Source: Aerococcaceae bacterium DSM 111021 (GTDB taxonomy: Bacteria; Bacillota; Bacilli; Lactobacillales; Aerococcaceae). Taken from it: a stretch of 64,000 nt of DNA. Shown piece after piece: positions 19,073-27,583 of the stretch. The DNA lies in NCBI GenBank assembly GCA_020112395.1, contig JACCEK010000001.1:186001-250000 (forward strand), read 5' to 3'. Positions within the stretch are counted from its first letter, which is position 1. Each line of letters begins with the position of its first letter. The notes beneath the pieces were generated by a model, which saw only the letters and a program-made list of their open reading frames with translations, was not told the origin of the DNA and searched no databases. The translations under genes and the position numbers were made by a program.

Positions 19073-19360
19073 ATGTTTATGCACGTTTTTGTACTTTCAA
19101 TTACTTTGTTAATTGATGATGCTTATTCGCTAAAAGATAAACGACGTGTTGTAAAAAGTATTATTCAAAAGAGTCAAGTTAGATTTAAAGTATCAGTGGC
19201 AGAAATTGCTTTTCATGATGTTTTAAACCAAAGTGAGCTTGCTTTTGCAGTCGTAACAAATAATAGTAAATTGGGACGGAGCCATTTAGAAGATTTATTT
19301 CGATTCGTTGAGAGCACTTATCCAATCACGGTAACTGATTATAATATTATGGAAATATAA
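19073..19360 (+). CDS. DUF503 protein (YlxP-like)
   Basis: This 95-residue protein matches the DUF503/YlxP family: an N-terminal beta strand ending LLIDDAYSLKDKRRVVKSI (10-28), a central VAEIAFHDVLNQ and a C-terminal region with a second strand pair. The fold is ferredoxin-like; the role is unknown. In many Bacilli ylxP sits beside infB and rbfA; here it has no such neighbours. The ATG two codons in (19079) is spaced better from the AAGGTAGGG site and may be the real start. The next gene begins 19 bases downstream. Confidence 0.8.
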   Translation: MFMHVFVLSITLLIDDAYSLKDKRRVVKSIIQKSQVRFKVSVAEIAFHDVLNQSELAFAVVTNNSKLGRSHLEDLFRFVESTYPITVTDYNIMEI

Positions 19361-19379
19361 ACTTATTTGGAGGCAAAAA

Positions 19380-19808
19380 ATGGAATACAAAAAATATTTA
19401 GCTTTATTACAAGATGAAATTGGAGCAGCTGTTTTTTCAACTGTTGACAAAGACGGCTTACCTCAATCGCGCTATATCAATGTCGGGGTGGGAAATGAAA
19501 ATGGAATCTTTTTCATGACATCTCCAAAGACAGACTTTTATCAACAATTAGAAGGGACTTCATCTGTTTCAATTACTGGTATGGCTAAGTCAGAAGAAGG
19601 TATCGAAGTTGTACGTATCAGCGGTTCGGTTAGAAAAATTGGAAAGGAACATCTAGAAGAAATTTTAAAAGATAATCCATATGTTAATGATGTCTACCCG
19701 GATGAATCAGATCAAAAAGCTGTACAAGCATTCCAAATGTATAAAGGCAAAGGGAAATACCAACATTTACAAAAGAAAATTGTAGAAGTCTTCGAATTTT
19801 ATGTGTAA
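19380..19808 (+). CDS. Pyridoxamine 5'-phosphate oxidase-family flavoprotein
   Basis: This 142-residue protein has the split-barrel fold of FMN-binding pyridoxamine-phosphate-oxidase-like proteins. Typical segments are AAVFSTVDKDGLPQSRYIN (residues 17-35), IFFMTSPKTDFYQQL and SVSITGMA. The C-terminal dimer region is normal. Members bind FMN, F420 or haem, and their reactions vary widely, so no specific reaction is claimed. The start ATG follows TTGGAGGC. It lies 19 bases after the DUF503 gene, suggesting one transcript. Confidence 0.8.
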   Translation: MEYKKYLALLQDEIGAAVFSTVDKDGLPQSRYINVGVGNENGIFFMTSPKTDFYQQLEGTSSVSITGMAKSEEGIEVVRISGSVRKIGKEHLEEILKDNPYVNDVYPDESDQKAVQAFQMYKGKGKYQHLQKKIVEVFEFYV

Positions 19809-19816
19809 GAATTAAC

Positions 19817-19845
19817 TTGAATCGACGATTGAAATTCTGTATAGT
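19817..19845 (+). promoter_or_regulatory. Putative promoter of deoxynucleoside kinase gene
   Basis: TTGAAT (19817-19822), 17-base spacer, TATAGT (19840-19845). The transcript would start with a leader of about 110 bases that includes a small TGCGT-TT-ACGCA hairpin near its 5' end. Confidence 0.55.
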
Positions 19846-19965
19846 TTCATAGGTGCGTTTACGCAGAATTTATATACTTGTCTTTAAAACACAATATATA
19901 GTGGTAATCTATAAAAAAGAGCGCAATATGATGTTTTTTAGAGTAGTATAAAAGGAGAGGAGTCG

Positions 19966-20637
19966 ATGGCAATTATAGTTGTTGGAGGAATGATTGGTGC
20001 TGGGAAGACAAGTGTTGCGAAATTAATTGGAAATGCACTTGGTTCAGATATTTTTTATGAAAATGTAGATGATAACGAAATACTTCCGTTATTTTACACT
20101 GCATCAGAAGAGGAACAAGAATTAAAAAGATATCCATTTTTATTACAGTTAGAATTTTTAAATAGCCGTTTTTATAGTATTAAGGAGGCGCTTGTACACC
20201 GTAATAATGTATTAGATCGTTCGATTTACGAGGATTGGTACTTTGCTAAGGTAAACAACGACTTAGGTCGTATATCAGATATTGAATTTAGTATTTATGA
20301 AAAATTACTAACAAATATGCTGGAAGAATTAGATGAGTTACCTAAAAAAGCGCCTGATTTAATGATTTACTTAACAGGTTCATTTGAAACTATCTTAAAA
20401 AGAATCGGAATTCGAGGGCGAGAATTTGAGCAAGATATTAACTTAGTTAATTATTATGAGGCACTTTGGAGTGGTTATAATGATTGGGTGGATAATCATT
20501 ATCATGCATCTCAAGTTTTAAGAATCGATATCGATAAATACGATGTTGTTAATAATCCTGATGATGCGGAAGTAGTCGTTGAATTAGTAAAAAATAAACT
20601 TGTTGAAATGGGCCAGCTAGTGCCTGTTGCTAAATAA
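19966..20637 (+). CDS. Deoxynucleoside kinase (dAK/dGK family)
   Basis: This 223-residue kinase phosphorylates deoxynucleosides for salvage. The P-loop is GGMIGAGKTSV (7-17), the DRSIYED motif at 83-89 is the diagnostic ERS/DRS substrate-binding segment, and an RGREFEQ LID-like arginine cluster appears around 148-154. It resembles the deoxyadenosine/deoxyguanosine kinases of lactobacilli and Bacillus. Only one copy is present, whereas some lactobacilli carry a tandem pair. The start ATG follows AAGGAGAGGAG. Base preference (purine or pyrimidine) cannot be fixed from sequence. Confidence 0.88.
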   Translation: MAIIVVGGMIGAGKTSVAKLIGNALGSDIFYENVDDNEILPLFYTASEEEQELKRYPFLLQLEFLNSRFYSIKEALVHRNNVLDRSIYEDWYFAKVNNDLGRISDIEFSIYEKLLTNMLEELDELPKKAPDLMIYLTGSFETILKRIGIRGREFEQDINLVNYYEALWSGYNDWVDNHYHASQVLRIDIDKYDVVNNPDDAEVVVELVKNKLVEMGQLVPVAK

Positions 20638-20661
20638 GTGTAAATAAAGCAATTATATATT

Positions 20662-20705
20662 AATTAGCACCTTAAAGATTACGTCTTAAGGTGCTAATTT
20701 TTTTA
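20662..20705. terminator. Bidirectional terminator between dNK and FAD oxidase genes
   Basis: AATTAGCACCTTAA pairs perfectly with TTAAGGTGCTAATT, followed by TTTTTTA. It serves both convergent genes. Confidence 0.9.
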
Positions 20706-20729
20706 GTATTCGTATGTTTTTATTCGCTT

Positions 20730-22088
20730 TTAATCAAAAATTTTACCTGGGTTTAATCGATTATTTGGATCAAAAGCAAGTTTAATTTGTTTTAAATAGT
20801 TAAGATACTCAATACTCATCACTTGTTTATAGTATGGTTTCTTAACTAAACCAATACCATGCTCTGCAGAAGGTAGGCCGCCAACTTGAGATACATATTC
20901 GTATAAGTTTGTTAAAATTTCGTGTTTTTTTGCTTGCCACTCATCTTCACTCAGTTCACCTCGTAAGATAGAAGAGTGAATATTGCCGTCACCAGCATGT
21001 CCAAAACTAATGAAGTTTAATCCACTATTGGCTTCAACTTCATGTGTGTATTTGAAAAAGTTAACAAATTCATTAACTGGTACAGAGTAATCTAACGGTT
21101 CTTGTTCAGATATTGATAAAATACCCGCCAATATATTATCTCTGAGATTCCAAGCTGTCAGACTATCTTCTTCTGAAAGAATTAAAAACTCTTCAGCATT
21201 ATGTTCATTCGTTAGCTTTTCTAAACGCTTAGCTTCTTCATGTATAATTATTTCATGCATGCCATCAAAAGTCATTAGTAAATACGCAACGCCTTTTTTA
21301 CTTGGGAATGTCTTATCTAGAAGTTGTTCACTAAAAGCAATAGCACGTTGTTCAAAGAATTCAACTGCTGTAATATCTAAACCATTTCGTAAAATAGATA
21401 ATACAGCTTCAGCGGCGTTATCTAAAGATGGGAATGCTGCGATATAAGATTGCTTAAATTTTGGTAAAGGAATGACTTTTAAATAAACTTTAGTAATAAT
21501 ACCTAGAGTTCCTTCTGAACCAATGAATAGATGATTTAAGTTATAACCAGAGCTATTTTTAATCGCAATACTTCCAGTTTCAATAACGTCTCCGTTAGCT
21601 AAGACAATTTCCATTTTTCGAACATAGTCTCGTGTAGTACCGTATTTTACTGCACGCATTCCACCGGCGTTTGTAGCGACGTTCCCGCCAATTGACCCAT
21701 GTTTTGCACCAGGATCTGGTGGATAGAAATAACCTTTTGACTCAACAAATTGTTGCACTTCACCGTTAGTTACACCTGGTTCAACAACCAATGTCATTGT
21801 ATCTAAGTTAAAATCAATGATGTTATTCATTTTACTTAAATCAATAACAAGTTCACCACCAAATGCTGATGTAGCTTCAGATAAACCTGTATTTGCTCCA
21901 TAAGTTATAATGGCCAAATCATACTCATTAGCGTATTTGACTAAGCTCACAACTTCTTGAGTATTAATGGGATAAGCCACCGCATGCAAGTTCACCTGGT
22001 TTCGGTGATGATTAACTGAATAGGCTTCTGGAATGCGATCTCCTTGAAGAATGCGTAAAGGCTCTGATATAATGTTATCTAATTTCAT
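20730..22088 (-). CDS. FAD-binding oxidase, GlcD/D-lactate dehydrogenase-like
   Basis: This 452-residue enzyme is a FAD-linked 2-hydroxyacid dehydrogenase of the GlcD type. The FAD-binding region contains YGANTGLSEAT, PDPGAKHGSIGGNVATNAGG and GSEGTLGIITKVYLK. The C-terminal domain has the HAGDGNIH motif and ends with EHGIGLVKK. Likely substrates are D-lactate or glycolate. I placed the start at the ATG preceded by AAAGGAGA; an in-frame ATG 63 bases upstream has no such site. The gene stands alone, divergent from the alpha/beta hydrolase gene. Confidence 0.88.
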   Translation of the reverse strand: MKLDNIISEPLRILQGDRIPEAYSVNHHRNQVNLHAVAYPINTQEVVSLVKYANEYDLAIITYGANTGLSEATSAFGGELVIDLSKMNNIIDFNLDTMTLVVEPGVTNGEVQQFVESKGYFYPPDPGAKHGSIGGNVATNAGGMRAVKYGTTRDYVRKMEIVLANGDVIETGSIAIKNSSGYNLNHLFIGSEGTLGIITKVYLKVIPLPKFKQSYIAAFPSLDNAAEAVLSILRNGLDITAVEFFEQRAIAFSEQLLDKTFPSKKGVAYLLMTFDGMHEIIIHEEAKRLEKLTNEHNAEEFLILSEEDSLTAWNLRDNILAGILSISEQEPLDYSVPVNEFVNFFKYTHEVEANSGLNFISFGHAGDGNIHSSILRGELSEDEWQAKKHEILTNLYEYVSQVGGLPSAEHGIGLVKKPYYKQVMSIEYLNYLKQIKLAFDPNNRLNPGKIFD

Positions 22089-22191
22089 AATTGTCTCCTT
22101 TGAAAAGCTTTTCATTAATATAAGAATATCAAATTTACGGAACGTTGTCATTAATTGAACAAATATAAATCGAATAGAAAGTTGGAAGAAA

Positions 22192-22953
22192 TTGAAAATT
22201 ACTGTAAGAAAGCGAATGATTGGAACGATTCCTGTCTTTGAAGTGGTGAAAGATACTGAAAGAAATAACGCATTACCTATAATTGTCTATTATCATGGGT
22301 GGCAAATTAATAAAACTTTAGTTGTTACTCAAGGACGCAAGTTAGCGAGTAGAGGTTTCCGTGTGATATTGCCTGATGCAGCTAATCATGGGGAACGAAT
22401 TCAGCCTGTTTCTTCAGTGCCATCTTTGACATTTTTTGGTAGTATACAAACTAATTTGTTTGAATTCGGCTTTATCATAGATTATTTCAAACGAAGACAT
22501 TTAACTACAGATTTCATAGGGGTAGGTGGTTTATCAATGGGGGGAATGACGACGTGTGCATTGATGACTCATAATCCAGAGATAAATGCTGCTGCTTGTG
22601 TAATGGGAACACCAGCACTTACTGATTACCGTGACATGATTCATCGTCACGCGACAACTCGTAATATTTTCTTACCAAATGATTACTTTGATTTAACCTC
22701 ATGGATTCCAAAATATGATTTATCTCGGCAATCGGAACTATTAGGCAATAAACCATTCTTTATATGGCATGGGAACGAAGATGATCGTGTCCCATTCGAA
22801 CAAACTAAAGCATTTGTCGAAGACAATCCAAATTTAAATCTGGAAGTTGTATTTGAACATGCGGGACATCTTGTTCAAACAATTACGATGGACAAAATCG
22901 CGGACTTCTTTGAACGTAGTCATAAAGAGCATATTATAGAGACGAACAAATGA
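22192..22953 (+). CDS. Alpha/beta hydrolase (prolyl oligopeptidase-like)
   Basis: This 253-residue serine hydrolase has the alpha/beta fold. The nucleophile elbow is GLSMGG with Ser115, the acid lies in HGNEDDRVP (about Asp197/198) and the base is His226 in HAGH. YHGWQINK is the oxyanion-side motif. It resembles the YitV/YtaP-like esterases; the substrate is unknown. The start is TTG behind GGAAG with a short spacer; an ATG at codon 9 is an alternative. The stop overlaps the pseudouridine synthase start by four bases (ATGA). Confidence 0.8.
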   Translation: MKITVRKRMIGTIPVFEVVKDTERNNALPIIVYYHGWQINKTLVVTQGRKLASRGFRVILPDAANHGERIQPVSSVPSLTFFGSIQTNLFEFGFIIDYFKRRHLTTDFIGVGGLSMGGMTTCALMTHNPEINAAACVMGTPALTDYRDMIHRHATTRNIFLPNDYFDLTSWIPKYDLSRQSELLGNKPFFIWHGNEDDRVPFEQTKAFVEDNPNLNLEVVFEHAGHLVQTITMDKIADFFERSHKEHIIETNK

Positions 22954-23684
22954 CGATTGATGAATTATTAAAAAAGACATTAAATCTTCCATTAAAAAAA
23001 AGAAAAAGACTCATCCAAAGCAAACAAGTTAAGTGTGATGGAGACGTTGTAACTGACAGAATGCTTATTGTTGATCCGGTCTTGTTTGATGTGAAAGTTA
23101 ATAATATACGAATTGGAGAGGATTTAGGCCATAAATACATAGCATTAAATAAACCAAAGGGTGTATTGAGTGCCAAAAAAGATAATAAGTTTAAAACTGT
23201 CTTAGATTTAATAACATCTCAAGATTTTGATGAAAGTTTATCAATAGTTGGTCGTCTCGATCGAGATTCTACAGGACTTGTTTTTCTGACCAATAACGGA
23301 CAATTACACTATTTGTTTGAACAGGCTCAATATTCAAAAGAAAAGAAATATTATGTAACAGTGAATGGTTTAATGGATCAAAAAATGGTTAAGCAATTTC
23401 AAGAAGGGCTATCATTAGAGGATGGCACCCAGCTGAAGCCGGCAGGGTTAAGTATTGAAAGTCAATCAAATATTGAAAGTTCAGGAATTGTTACATTAAC
23501 AGAGGGAAAACGACATCAAATTAAACGAATGTTTTTACAATGTGGTGTGAAAGTTATTGGCTTACATCGCATCATGATTGGGCCAATTCATTTAGATTCA
23601 ACAACTCAAAGTGGACAATACCGGAATTTAAATGAAGATGAGTTGAGTAAGATAAAAAATATAATGATTAAAACGAAGAGATAG
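22950..23684 (+). CDS. RsuA-family pseudouridine synthase
   Basis: This 244-residue enzyme modifies rRNA uridine. An N-terminal S4-like part (about 1-50) precedes the catalytic domain with GRLDRDSTG (Asp104 catalytic), KYIALNKPKGVLS and KRHQIKRMF motifs. These are the RsuA/RluB/RluE group features, and it most resembles the 16S-type RsuA. It is coupled to the upstream hydrolase by a four-base overlap. It is distinct from the RluA-type enzyme at 14599. Confidence 0.87.
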   Translation: MTIDELLKKTLNLPLKKRKRLIQSKQVKCDGDVVTDRMLIVDPVLFDVKVNNIRIGEDLGHKYIALNKPKGVLSAKKDNKFKTVLDLITSQDFDESLSIVGRLDRDSTGLVFLTNNGQLHYLFEQAQYSKEKKYYVTVNGLMDQKMVKQFQEGLSLEDGTQLKPAGLSIESQSNIESSGIVTLTEGKRHQIKRMFLQCGVKVIGLHRIMIGPIHLDSTTQSGQYRNLNEDELSKIKNIMIKTKR

Positions 23685-23836
23685 TGTGGGGTTTAAAGGA
23701 AGTGAAAGCAAACTCATCTTTAACTGTGTATCTCCGATTGAGCAACTTAGAAATTGAAGTTATAAAAGTTATATTATTCGCAAAATTCCATCAAAATGTT
23801 ATTATTAAATCACATTAGATTAGAGGTGAGTATCAA

Positions 23837-24382
23837 TTGCAATTCTTACAACCAATTTTAGATAATTTCTTTAAATTTGATTTTTTAATTATAATCATAG
23901 CGATTGGAGCTAGTTTTTTATATTATCGTTGCTTAGAAAGCTGTAAACAATTATTTAATATTTTAATTCCAAAAGGCAATGTTGCATTAGGAAAGAAGAA
24001 TCAAAGAGTAATGAATGAACACTATAAATTATATTTTGATTCTGACGGGGAGCAAGAGATACTGCAAAAACGTCAGAAAAGTAATAGTTTGTATGTTTTA
24101 TTTTCGAATATTTGTGCCATTTTTCCATTAATGGGTCTGTTAGGAACAGTCATTGCATTAATACCTATGGTTGGTGTAATGGACACTAATCTATTCTTTA
24201 TGGCCTTAACTTCGACATTTTGGGGTATTGTATTCGCTATTATATTTAAGGCTCTTAACGGCTATTTACAAGCAAGAGTCGAAGAAAATAATGAACTAGT
24301 CCAAACTTACTTACTGAGGAAAGATGCAATAGAAGACCGTCGTGCTCGTAATGTATACGAGGATTCATTCGATGAAGTATAA
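23837..24382 (+). CDS. MotA/TolQ/ExbB-like membrane protein
   Basis: This 181-residue protein has predicted membrane helices at about 15-30, 85-112 and 118-142. FPLMGLLGTVIALIPMV followed by FMALTSTFWGIVFAIIF resembles the proton-channel helices of MotA/TolQ/ExbB. The family uses proton flow to drive work by a partner with a single helix, and the next gene encodes such an ExbD-like partner. The start is TTG after AGAGGTGAG. The downstream gene overlaps by 11 bases. The work done in a Gram-positive cell is unknown. Confidence 0.75.
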   Translation: MQFLQPILDNFFKFDFLIIIIAIGASFLYYRCLESCKQLFNILIPKGNVALGKKNQRVMNEHYKLYFDSDGEQEILQKRQKSNSLYVLFSNICAIFPLMGLLGTVIALIPMVGVMDTNLFFMALTSTFWGIVFAIIFKALNGYLQARVEENNELVQTYLLRKDAIEDRRARNVYEDSFDEV

Positions 24383-24872
24383 AGAGATGATTGTCGATTT
24401 GACACCCTTACTTGATGTCATACTAATTTTATTATTCATGGTACTAGCAACTCAGTCTCAAGCTTCTACAGAGACAATCAATACTCTTGAGGAAGAAGTA
24501 ACTCGACTAGAACAATTGCAAGCACCTCAATCACCATCGGAGCAAACATGGTATCAAACATATCAGCAGTCTATTGGAAAAGTCAATATTGTATTTCCAT
24601 CAAGTTTAGATCCTGAACCTATGTACCTTATCTTAGAAGATGGATCAAAAATACAAAAACCTGAAACGCAAGATTTATATTATTGGCTTCTTTCTCAAAT
24701 CGAAACAATTGACAAAGAAGTTGTGATTGTTGCATTTACATATAATAACGAAGAGATATTTTTAAGAGATTATCGTAATATCGTCTCAGTTATTACAAAA
24801 ATAGACCAGAATTCAGAGAATACAGTCGTATATCAAGAACAATTAATTGAACTAAGTAATGCATTTGATTAA
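24372..24872 (+). CDS. ExbD/TolR-like membrane protein
   Basis: This 166-residue protein has one N-terminal helix carrying DLTPLLDVILILLFMVLA (9-26). That matches the ExbD/TolR motif with the proton-carrying Asp, here Asp15. A coiled-coil-like stretch (about 35-50) and an extracellular domain follow, resembling the ExbD periplasmic fold. I chose the ATG overlapping the ExbB-like gene, 10 bases after GAGGA. Its position right after the ExbB-like gene supports a channel complex. The partner that harvests the motion would normally be TonB- or TolA-like, and none is recognised here. Confidence 0.72.
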   Translation: MKYKEMIVDLTPLLDVILILLFMVLATQSQASTETINTLEEEVTRLEQLQAPQSPSEQTWYQTYQQSIGKVNIVFPSSLDPEPMYLILEDGSKIQKPETQDLYYWLLSQIETIDKEVVIVAFTYNNEEIFLRDYRNIVSVITKIDQNSENTVVYQEQLIELSNAFD

Positions 24873-24884
24873 GGAGTGATTAAG

Positions 24885-25292
24885 ATGGCTAAAAGAAATA
24901 ATAAAAAGAAAACTAAATTCGGAATTTGGGGTTGGCTTATTGCTGGTTTACTTCTAATAGGTGGAGGCTTTGGAGTAACTCAAAGTGGTTTATTAGGTGA
25001 TGGAGAAGATAATAATAATAAATCAGCGAATACAACGCCACAAGAGCCTGTAAATACTGATAACGGGACTGAAGATCATAAACATGTCAATATTACAATT
25101 TCGCAATCTGACATACTTTGGGACAACGAAGCAGTTACAAGTGATGAAGTTGTAACCCGTGTATCTGAAGAAGACGGTTCAACGACATATACAGTCACTG
25201 ATGATAGTGCGATTAAAGCGACTTATGACGAAGTAATTAATGCTTTAAACGAGAATCAAGTAGAGTTTGAAGAAGCTGAGCAACAAGTATAA
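24885..25292 (+). CDS. Small membrane-anchored protein in ExbB/ExbD-like operon
   Basis: This 135-residue protein has a lysine-rich cytoplasmic tip (KRNNKKKTK), one transmembrane helix (about 13-31), an Asn/Asp/Thr-rich linker and a small extracellular domain with an acidic end. I do not recognise the family. The start ATG follows AAGGAG by 8 bases. It is the last gene of the ExbB/ExbD-like operon, so it may be the output component of that channel. The topology resembles a TonB-like or receptor-like protein, but there is no sequence match to either. Confidence 0.65.
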   Translation: MAKRNNKKKTKFGIWGWLIAGLLLIGGGFGVTQSGLLGDGEDNNNKSANTTPQEPVNTDNGTEDHKHVNITISQSDILWDNEAVTSDEVVTRVSEEDGSTTYTVTDDSAIKATYDEVINALNENQVEFEEAEQQV

Positions 25293-25300
25293 TGACGCAT

Positions 25301-25345
25301 AATAAATAGAGAGGCAGTGGATTCATTGTCACTCTATTTATTTTT
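25301..25345 (+). terminator. Rho-independent terminator after ExbB/ExbD-like operon
   Basis: AATAAATAGAG pairs with CTCTATTTATT and is followed by TTTG. The loop is about 20 bases with some inner pairing. Confidence 0.75.
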
Positions 25346-25353
25346 GATATAAT
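25326..25353 (+). promoter_or_regulatory. Putative promoter of FAH-family gene
   Basis: TTGTCA (25326-25331), 16-base spacer, extended -10 TGATATAAT (25345-25353). The promoter overlaps the terminator of the preceding operon. Confidence 0.7.
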
Positions 25354-25365
25354 TAAAATTATATC
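25346..25365. repeat. Inverted repeat over the -10 of the FAH-gene promoter
   Basis: GATATAATT-AA-AATTATATC is a perfect 9-bp inverted repeat that covers the TATAAT and the start of the transcript. It could be an operator or just AT-rich chance. Confidence 0.4.
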
Positions 25366-25408
25366 TCAATGATGCGCTTACTTATAGTCAAAAGAAAGGA
25401 ACTAAAGA

Positions 25409-26287
25409 ATGAAATTACTTAGTTATTATCTTGATGAAACCAGTCATACTGGACTACTCACGAAAAAGGGAGTTGTTCCTATTGATAAACTATTAAACTT
25501 TGCGGAGTTCAATTTGGGATCGTCAATGGCATCAATTATTGAAAGAAATCTCTCTCCTATAATCAAAGATGCTTTTGAAAATAATAAACAATTTTTAAAT
25601 GATTCTGATTATTTGGAATACGATAACTTAGTTATCGCACCACCAATAACAAAACCTGAGAAAATTATTTGTGTAGGTTTAAATTATTTAGATCATGTTT
25701 CTGAAAGCCCCAATCTTGATGTTCCAAGTGAACCTGTTCTTTTCAGTAAATTTAATAATGCAATTGCTAGTGATGGTGAAGATATACCTAAACCATTGGA
25801 TGGTGTTCAAATTGACTATGAATGTGAATTAGTTATCGTTATAGGTAAGACTGCCAAGAATATATCAGTGGAAGAAGCTTTAGACTATGTGTTTGGCTAT
25901 ACAATTGGTAATGACTTATCAGTTAGAGACCTTCAATTCAGGTCCGGACAATGGTTACTAGGGAAATCTTTAGACAAATTCGCACCGATTGGACCGGTGA
26001 TTGCGACTGCTGAGAGTATTAATCCAAATCATTTGGATGTATCGACAAAACGAAATGGTGAAGTCGTACAGCAGTCTAATACGGACAAAATGATTTTTAA
26101 TTGTGCATCAATTATATCCTATGCATCAAAATATATGACACTTCAACCAGGAGACTTAATTTTTACAGGGACACCAGAAGGCGTTGTATTAGGGTATAAC
26201 GAAGGGAAGCAAAACTGGCTTGATTCAGGTGACGAAATAGAAATTACAATTGAAGACATTGGAACATTAAGGAATCGTATCATTTAA
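25409..26287 (+). CDS. Fumarylacetoacetate hydrolase family protein
   Basis: This 292-residue protein belongs to the FAH superfamily, which hydrolyses or decarboxylates acyl-pyruvate-like compounds. Hallmarks are ICVGLNYLDH, the metal ligands around IDYECELVIVIGK, GYTIGNDLSVRDLQ and LIFTGTPEGVVLG. An N-terminal small domain (1-70) is usual. Related bacterial proteins act on oxaloacetate, acylpyruvates or 2-hydroxyhepta-2,4-diene-1,7-dioate; no catabolic neighbours here choose among them. The start ATG follows AAAGGAAC. The next gene starts 13 bases after the stop. Confidence 0.88.
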   Translation: MKLLSYYLDETSHTGLLTKKGVVPIDKLLNFAEFNLGSSMASIIERNLSPIIKDAFENNKQFLNDSDYLEYDNLVIAPPITKPEKIICVGLNYLDHVSESPNLDVPSEPVLFSKFNNAIASDGEDIPKPLDGVQIDYECELVIVIGKTAKNISVEEALDYVFGYTIGNDLSVRDLQFRSGQWLLGKSLDKFAPIGPVIATAESINPNHLDVSTKRNGEVVQQSNTDKMIFNCASIISYASKYMTLQPGDLIFTGTPEGVVLGYNEGKQNWLDSGDEIEITIEDIGTLRNRII

Positions 26288-26300
26288 GGAGTGGAAGGCT

Positions 26301-26894
26301 TTGTGTGGTCAATATAGTTACTTAAAGAATAAACAAGCATTATTAGAGCGTTATATGAATTCTAAGTTAGATGCAAATCTACCGGAAGATACTAGAGAAG
26401 TATACTATCCCGGTCAAAACAATATGATATTGCTTCCAAATAATAAATTCTATGCCATACAATGGGGATTTACACCTAGCTTCGCAAAGCGACCCCTAAT
26501 TAATGCACGTCTAGAATCTATACTAGAAAAAAAGACGTTCATAGAACCTTTTAAACGAAAAAGATGTATTATTCCCGCAACATCTTTTTATGAATTTGAA
26601 ACTGTGGAAGGACAAGATGCAAAACAACGGTGGTGTATAACAGTATTGAATTCAACCATTTTTTCAATTGCAGGTGTTTGTGAACGCTACGAGACAGAGG
26701 ATGGAAGTAGTATTTTAACTTATGCTATGTTAACAAAAGAATCTGAAGGTCAAATGGCAGAAATACATCATCGCGTTCCAGTTATTTTAGATAGTGGTAC
26801 CGAAAAGGACTATTTAAATTTAAATACGGATCCTTCAAAACTTAAAGAAAAACTGTTCCAACTAAATATAGATTTATCATTTATGAAAGTTTAA
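26301..26894 (+). CDS. SRAP-domain protein (HMCES/YedK-like)
   Basis: This 197-residue protein crosslinks to abasic sites in single-stranded DNA through the exposed Cys2 after the initiator Met is removed. The start is TTG, which places Cys at position 2 (MCGQY). Other expected residues are N68 in INARLES, E98 in FYEFE and the His pair at 156-157 in HHRVP. The length is normal. The gene follows the FAH-family gene closely, 9 bases after GGAG. It lies apart from other repair genes but should act in replication-linked DNA protection. Confidence 0.9.
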   Translation: MCGQYSYLKNKQALLERYMNSKLDANLPEDTREVYYPGQNNMILLPNNKFYAIQWGFTPSFAKRPLINARLESILEKKTFIEPFKRKRCIIPATSFYEFETVEGQDAKQRWCITVLNSTIFSIAGVCERYETEDGSSILTYAMLTKESEGQMAEIHHRVPVILDSGTEKDYLNLNTDPSKLKEKLFQLNIDLSFMKV

Positions 26895-26902
26895 ATTCAA
26901 TA

Positions 26903-26950
26903 AAAAACAAGCTTATGGACTGTCAATTAAACATTCCAAATCTTGTTTTT
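26903..26950. terminator. Weak bidirectional terminator candidate
   Basis: AAAAACAAG pairs with CTTGTTTTT but across a 30-base loop. It lies between convergent SRAP and Ohr genes, which is the right place. Confidence 0.4.
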
Positions 26951-26968
26951 AAGTATGAAAAATAAAAT

Positions 26969-27418
26969 TTAATTATTTACGTCTTCGATAAAAAATGATT
27001 CAATCGCGGTAACTTTAGAGTCGATATTTCCACGAGTTGCTTTAGAATAAGCACAATCGCCATGAGCTTGTTCTGCAAGTTTTTGAACTTCAGTGAGTGC
27101 TATCCCTTCAATGCCCACTTCAAGATTAGCAACCAGTTTGAAGCCGCCTAGTTCAGGATCTGTATTCAATCCGATTTCAATACCAACTTTAGATTCAGCA
27201 TCGATTCCCGCTGTTTTTTTATGGCGCTCAAGAGCTGAGTGGAAACAAGCGCTCCAACCTAATGCAAATAATTGTTCAGGGTTGACTGCTTCCCCAGGTC
27301 CACCCATTTCCTTAGGCATAGCAACATCCACTTTGAAACTTCCATCAACTAATCGACTTATACCATGTCGTCCACCTGTATTAACTGCTTTTGTAGTATA
27401 GCGTCTTTTTTCTGACAT
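26969..27418 (-). CDS. Organic hydroperoxide resistance protein (Ohr/OsmC family)
   Basis: This 149-residue thiol peroxidase reduces organic and lipid hydroperoxides. The catalytic cysteine pair is present: C58 in LGWSACFH and C122 in GDCAYSKATRGN, both in Ohr-type contexts. The TGGRHG segment carries the Arg of the active site and the VNPEQLF segment its Glu. I used the ATG 7 bases after GGAGGA; an upstream in-frame ATG overlaps that site. The usual MarR-type OhrR regulator is not adjacent. Confidence 0.88.
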   Translation of the reverse strand: MSEKRRYTTKAVNTGGRHGISRLVDGSFKVDVAMPKEMGGPGEAVNPEQLFALGWSACFHSALERHKKTAGIDAESKVGIEIGLNTDPELGGFKLVANLEVGIEGIALTEVQKLAEQAHGDCAYSKATRGNIDSKVTAIESFFIEDVNN

Positions 27419-27522
27419 TAAATCATCCTCCATCTTTTGTCTCTAAATATAGATTACCAATAATTTAAAATCATGCAACTAATGTGATTTAGAAAATAAA
27501 ACGGAAACAAAATGTGTTTGAT

Positions 27523-27551
27523 TTTACAGTCGGCTAGGATATTGATACAAT
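27523..27551 (+). promoter_or_regulatory. Putative promoter of baeRF gene
   Basis: TTTACA (27523-27528), 17-base spacer, extended -10 TGATACAAT (27543-27551), 33 bases before the start. Confidence 0.65.
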
Positions 27552-27583
27552 GAGGTTATTACATATAAGAAAGGGGTTTCACA

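Noticed and set aside
23702-23818. A 38-codon frame starting GTG between the RsuA-type gene and the ExbB-like gene
   Set aside because: The AAAGGAA sequence directly abuts the GTG, there is no recognisable protein pattern, and the region is better explained as a leader and promoter.
23837-25292. The ExbB/ExbD-like trio as a Zorya-type defence system
   Set aside because: Zorya needs ZorA with a long cytoplasmic tail, a peptidoglycan-binding ZorB and ZorC/D partners. None of these is present.
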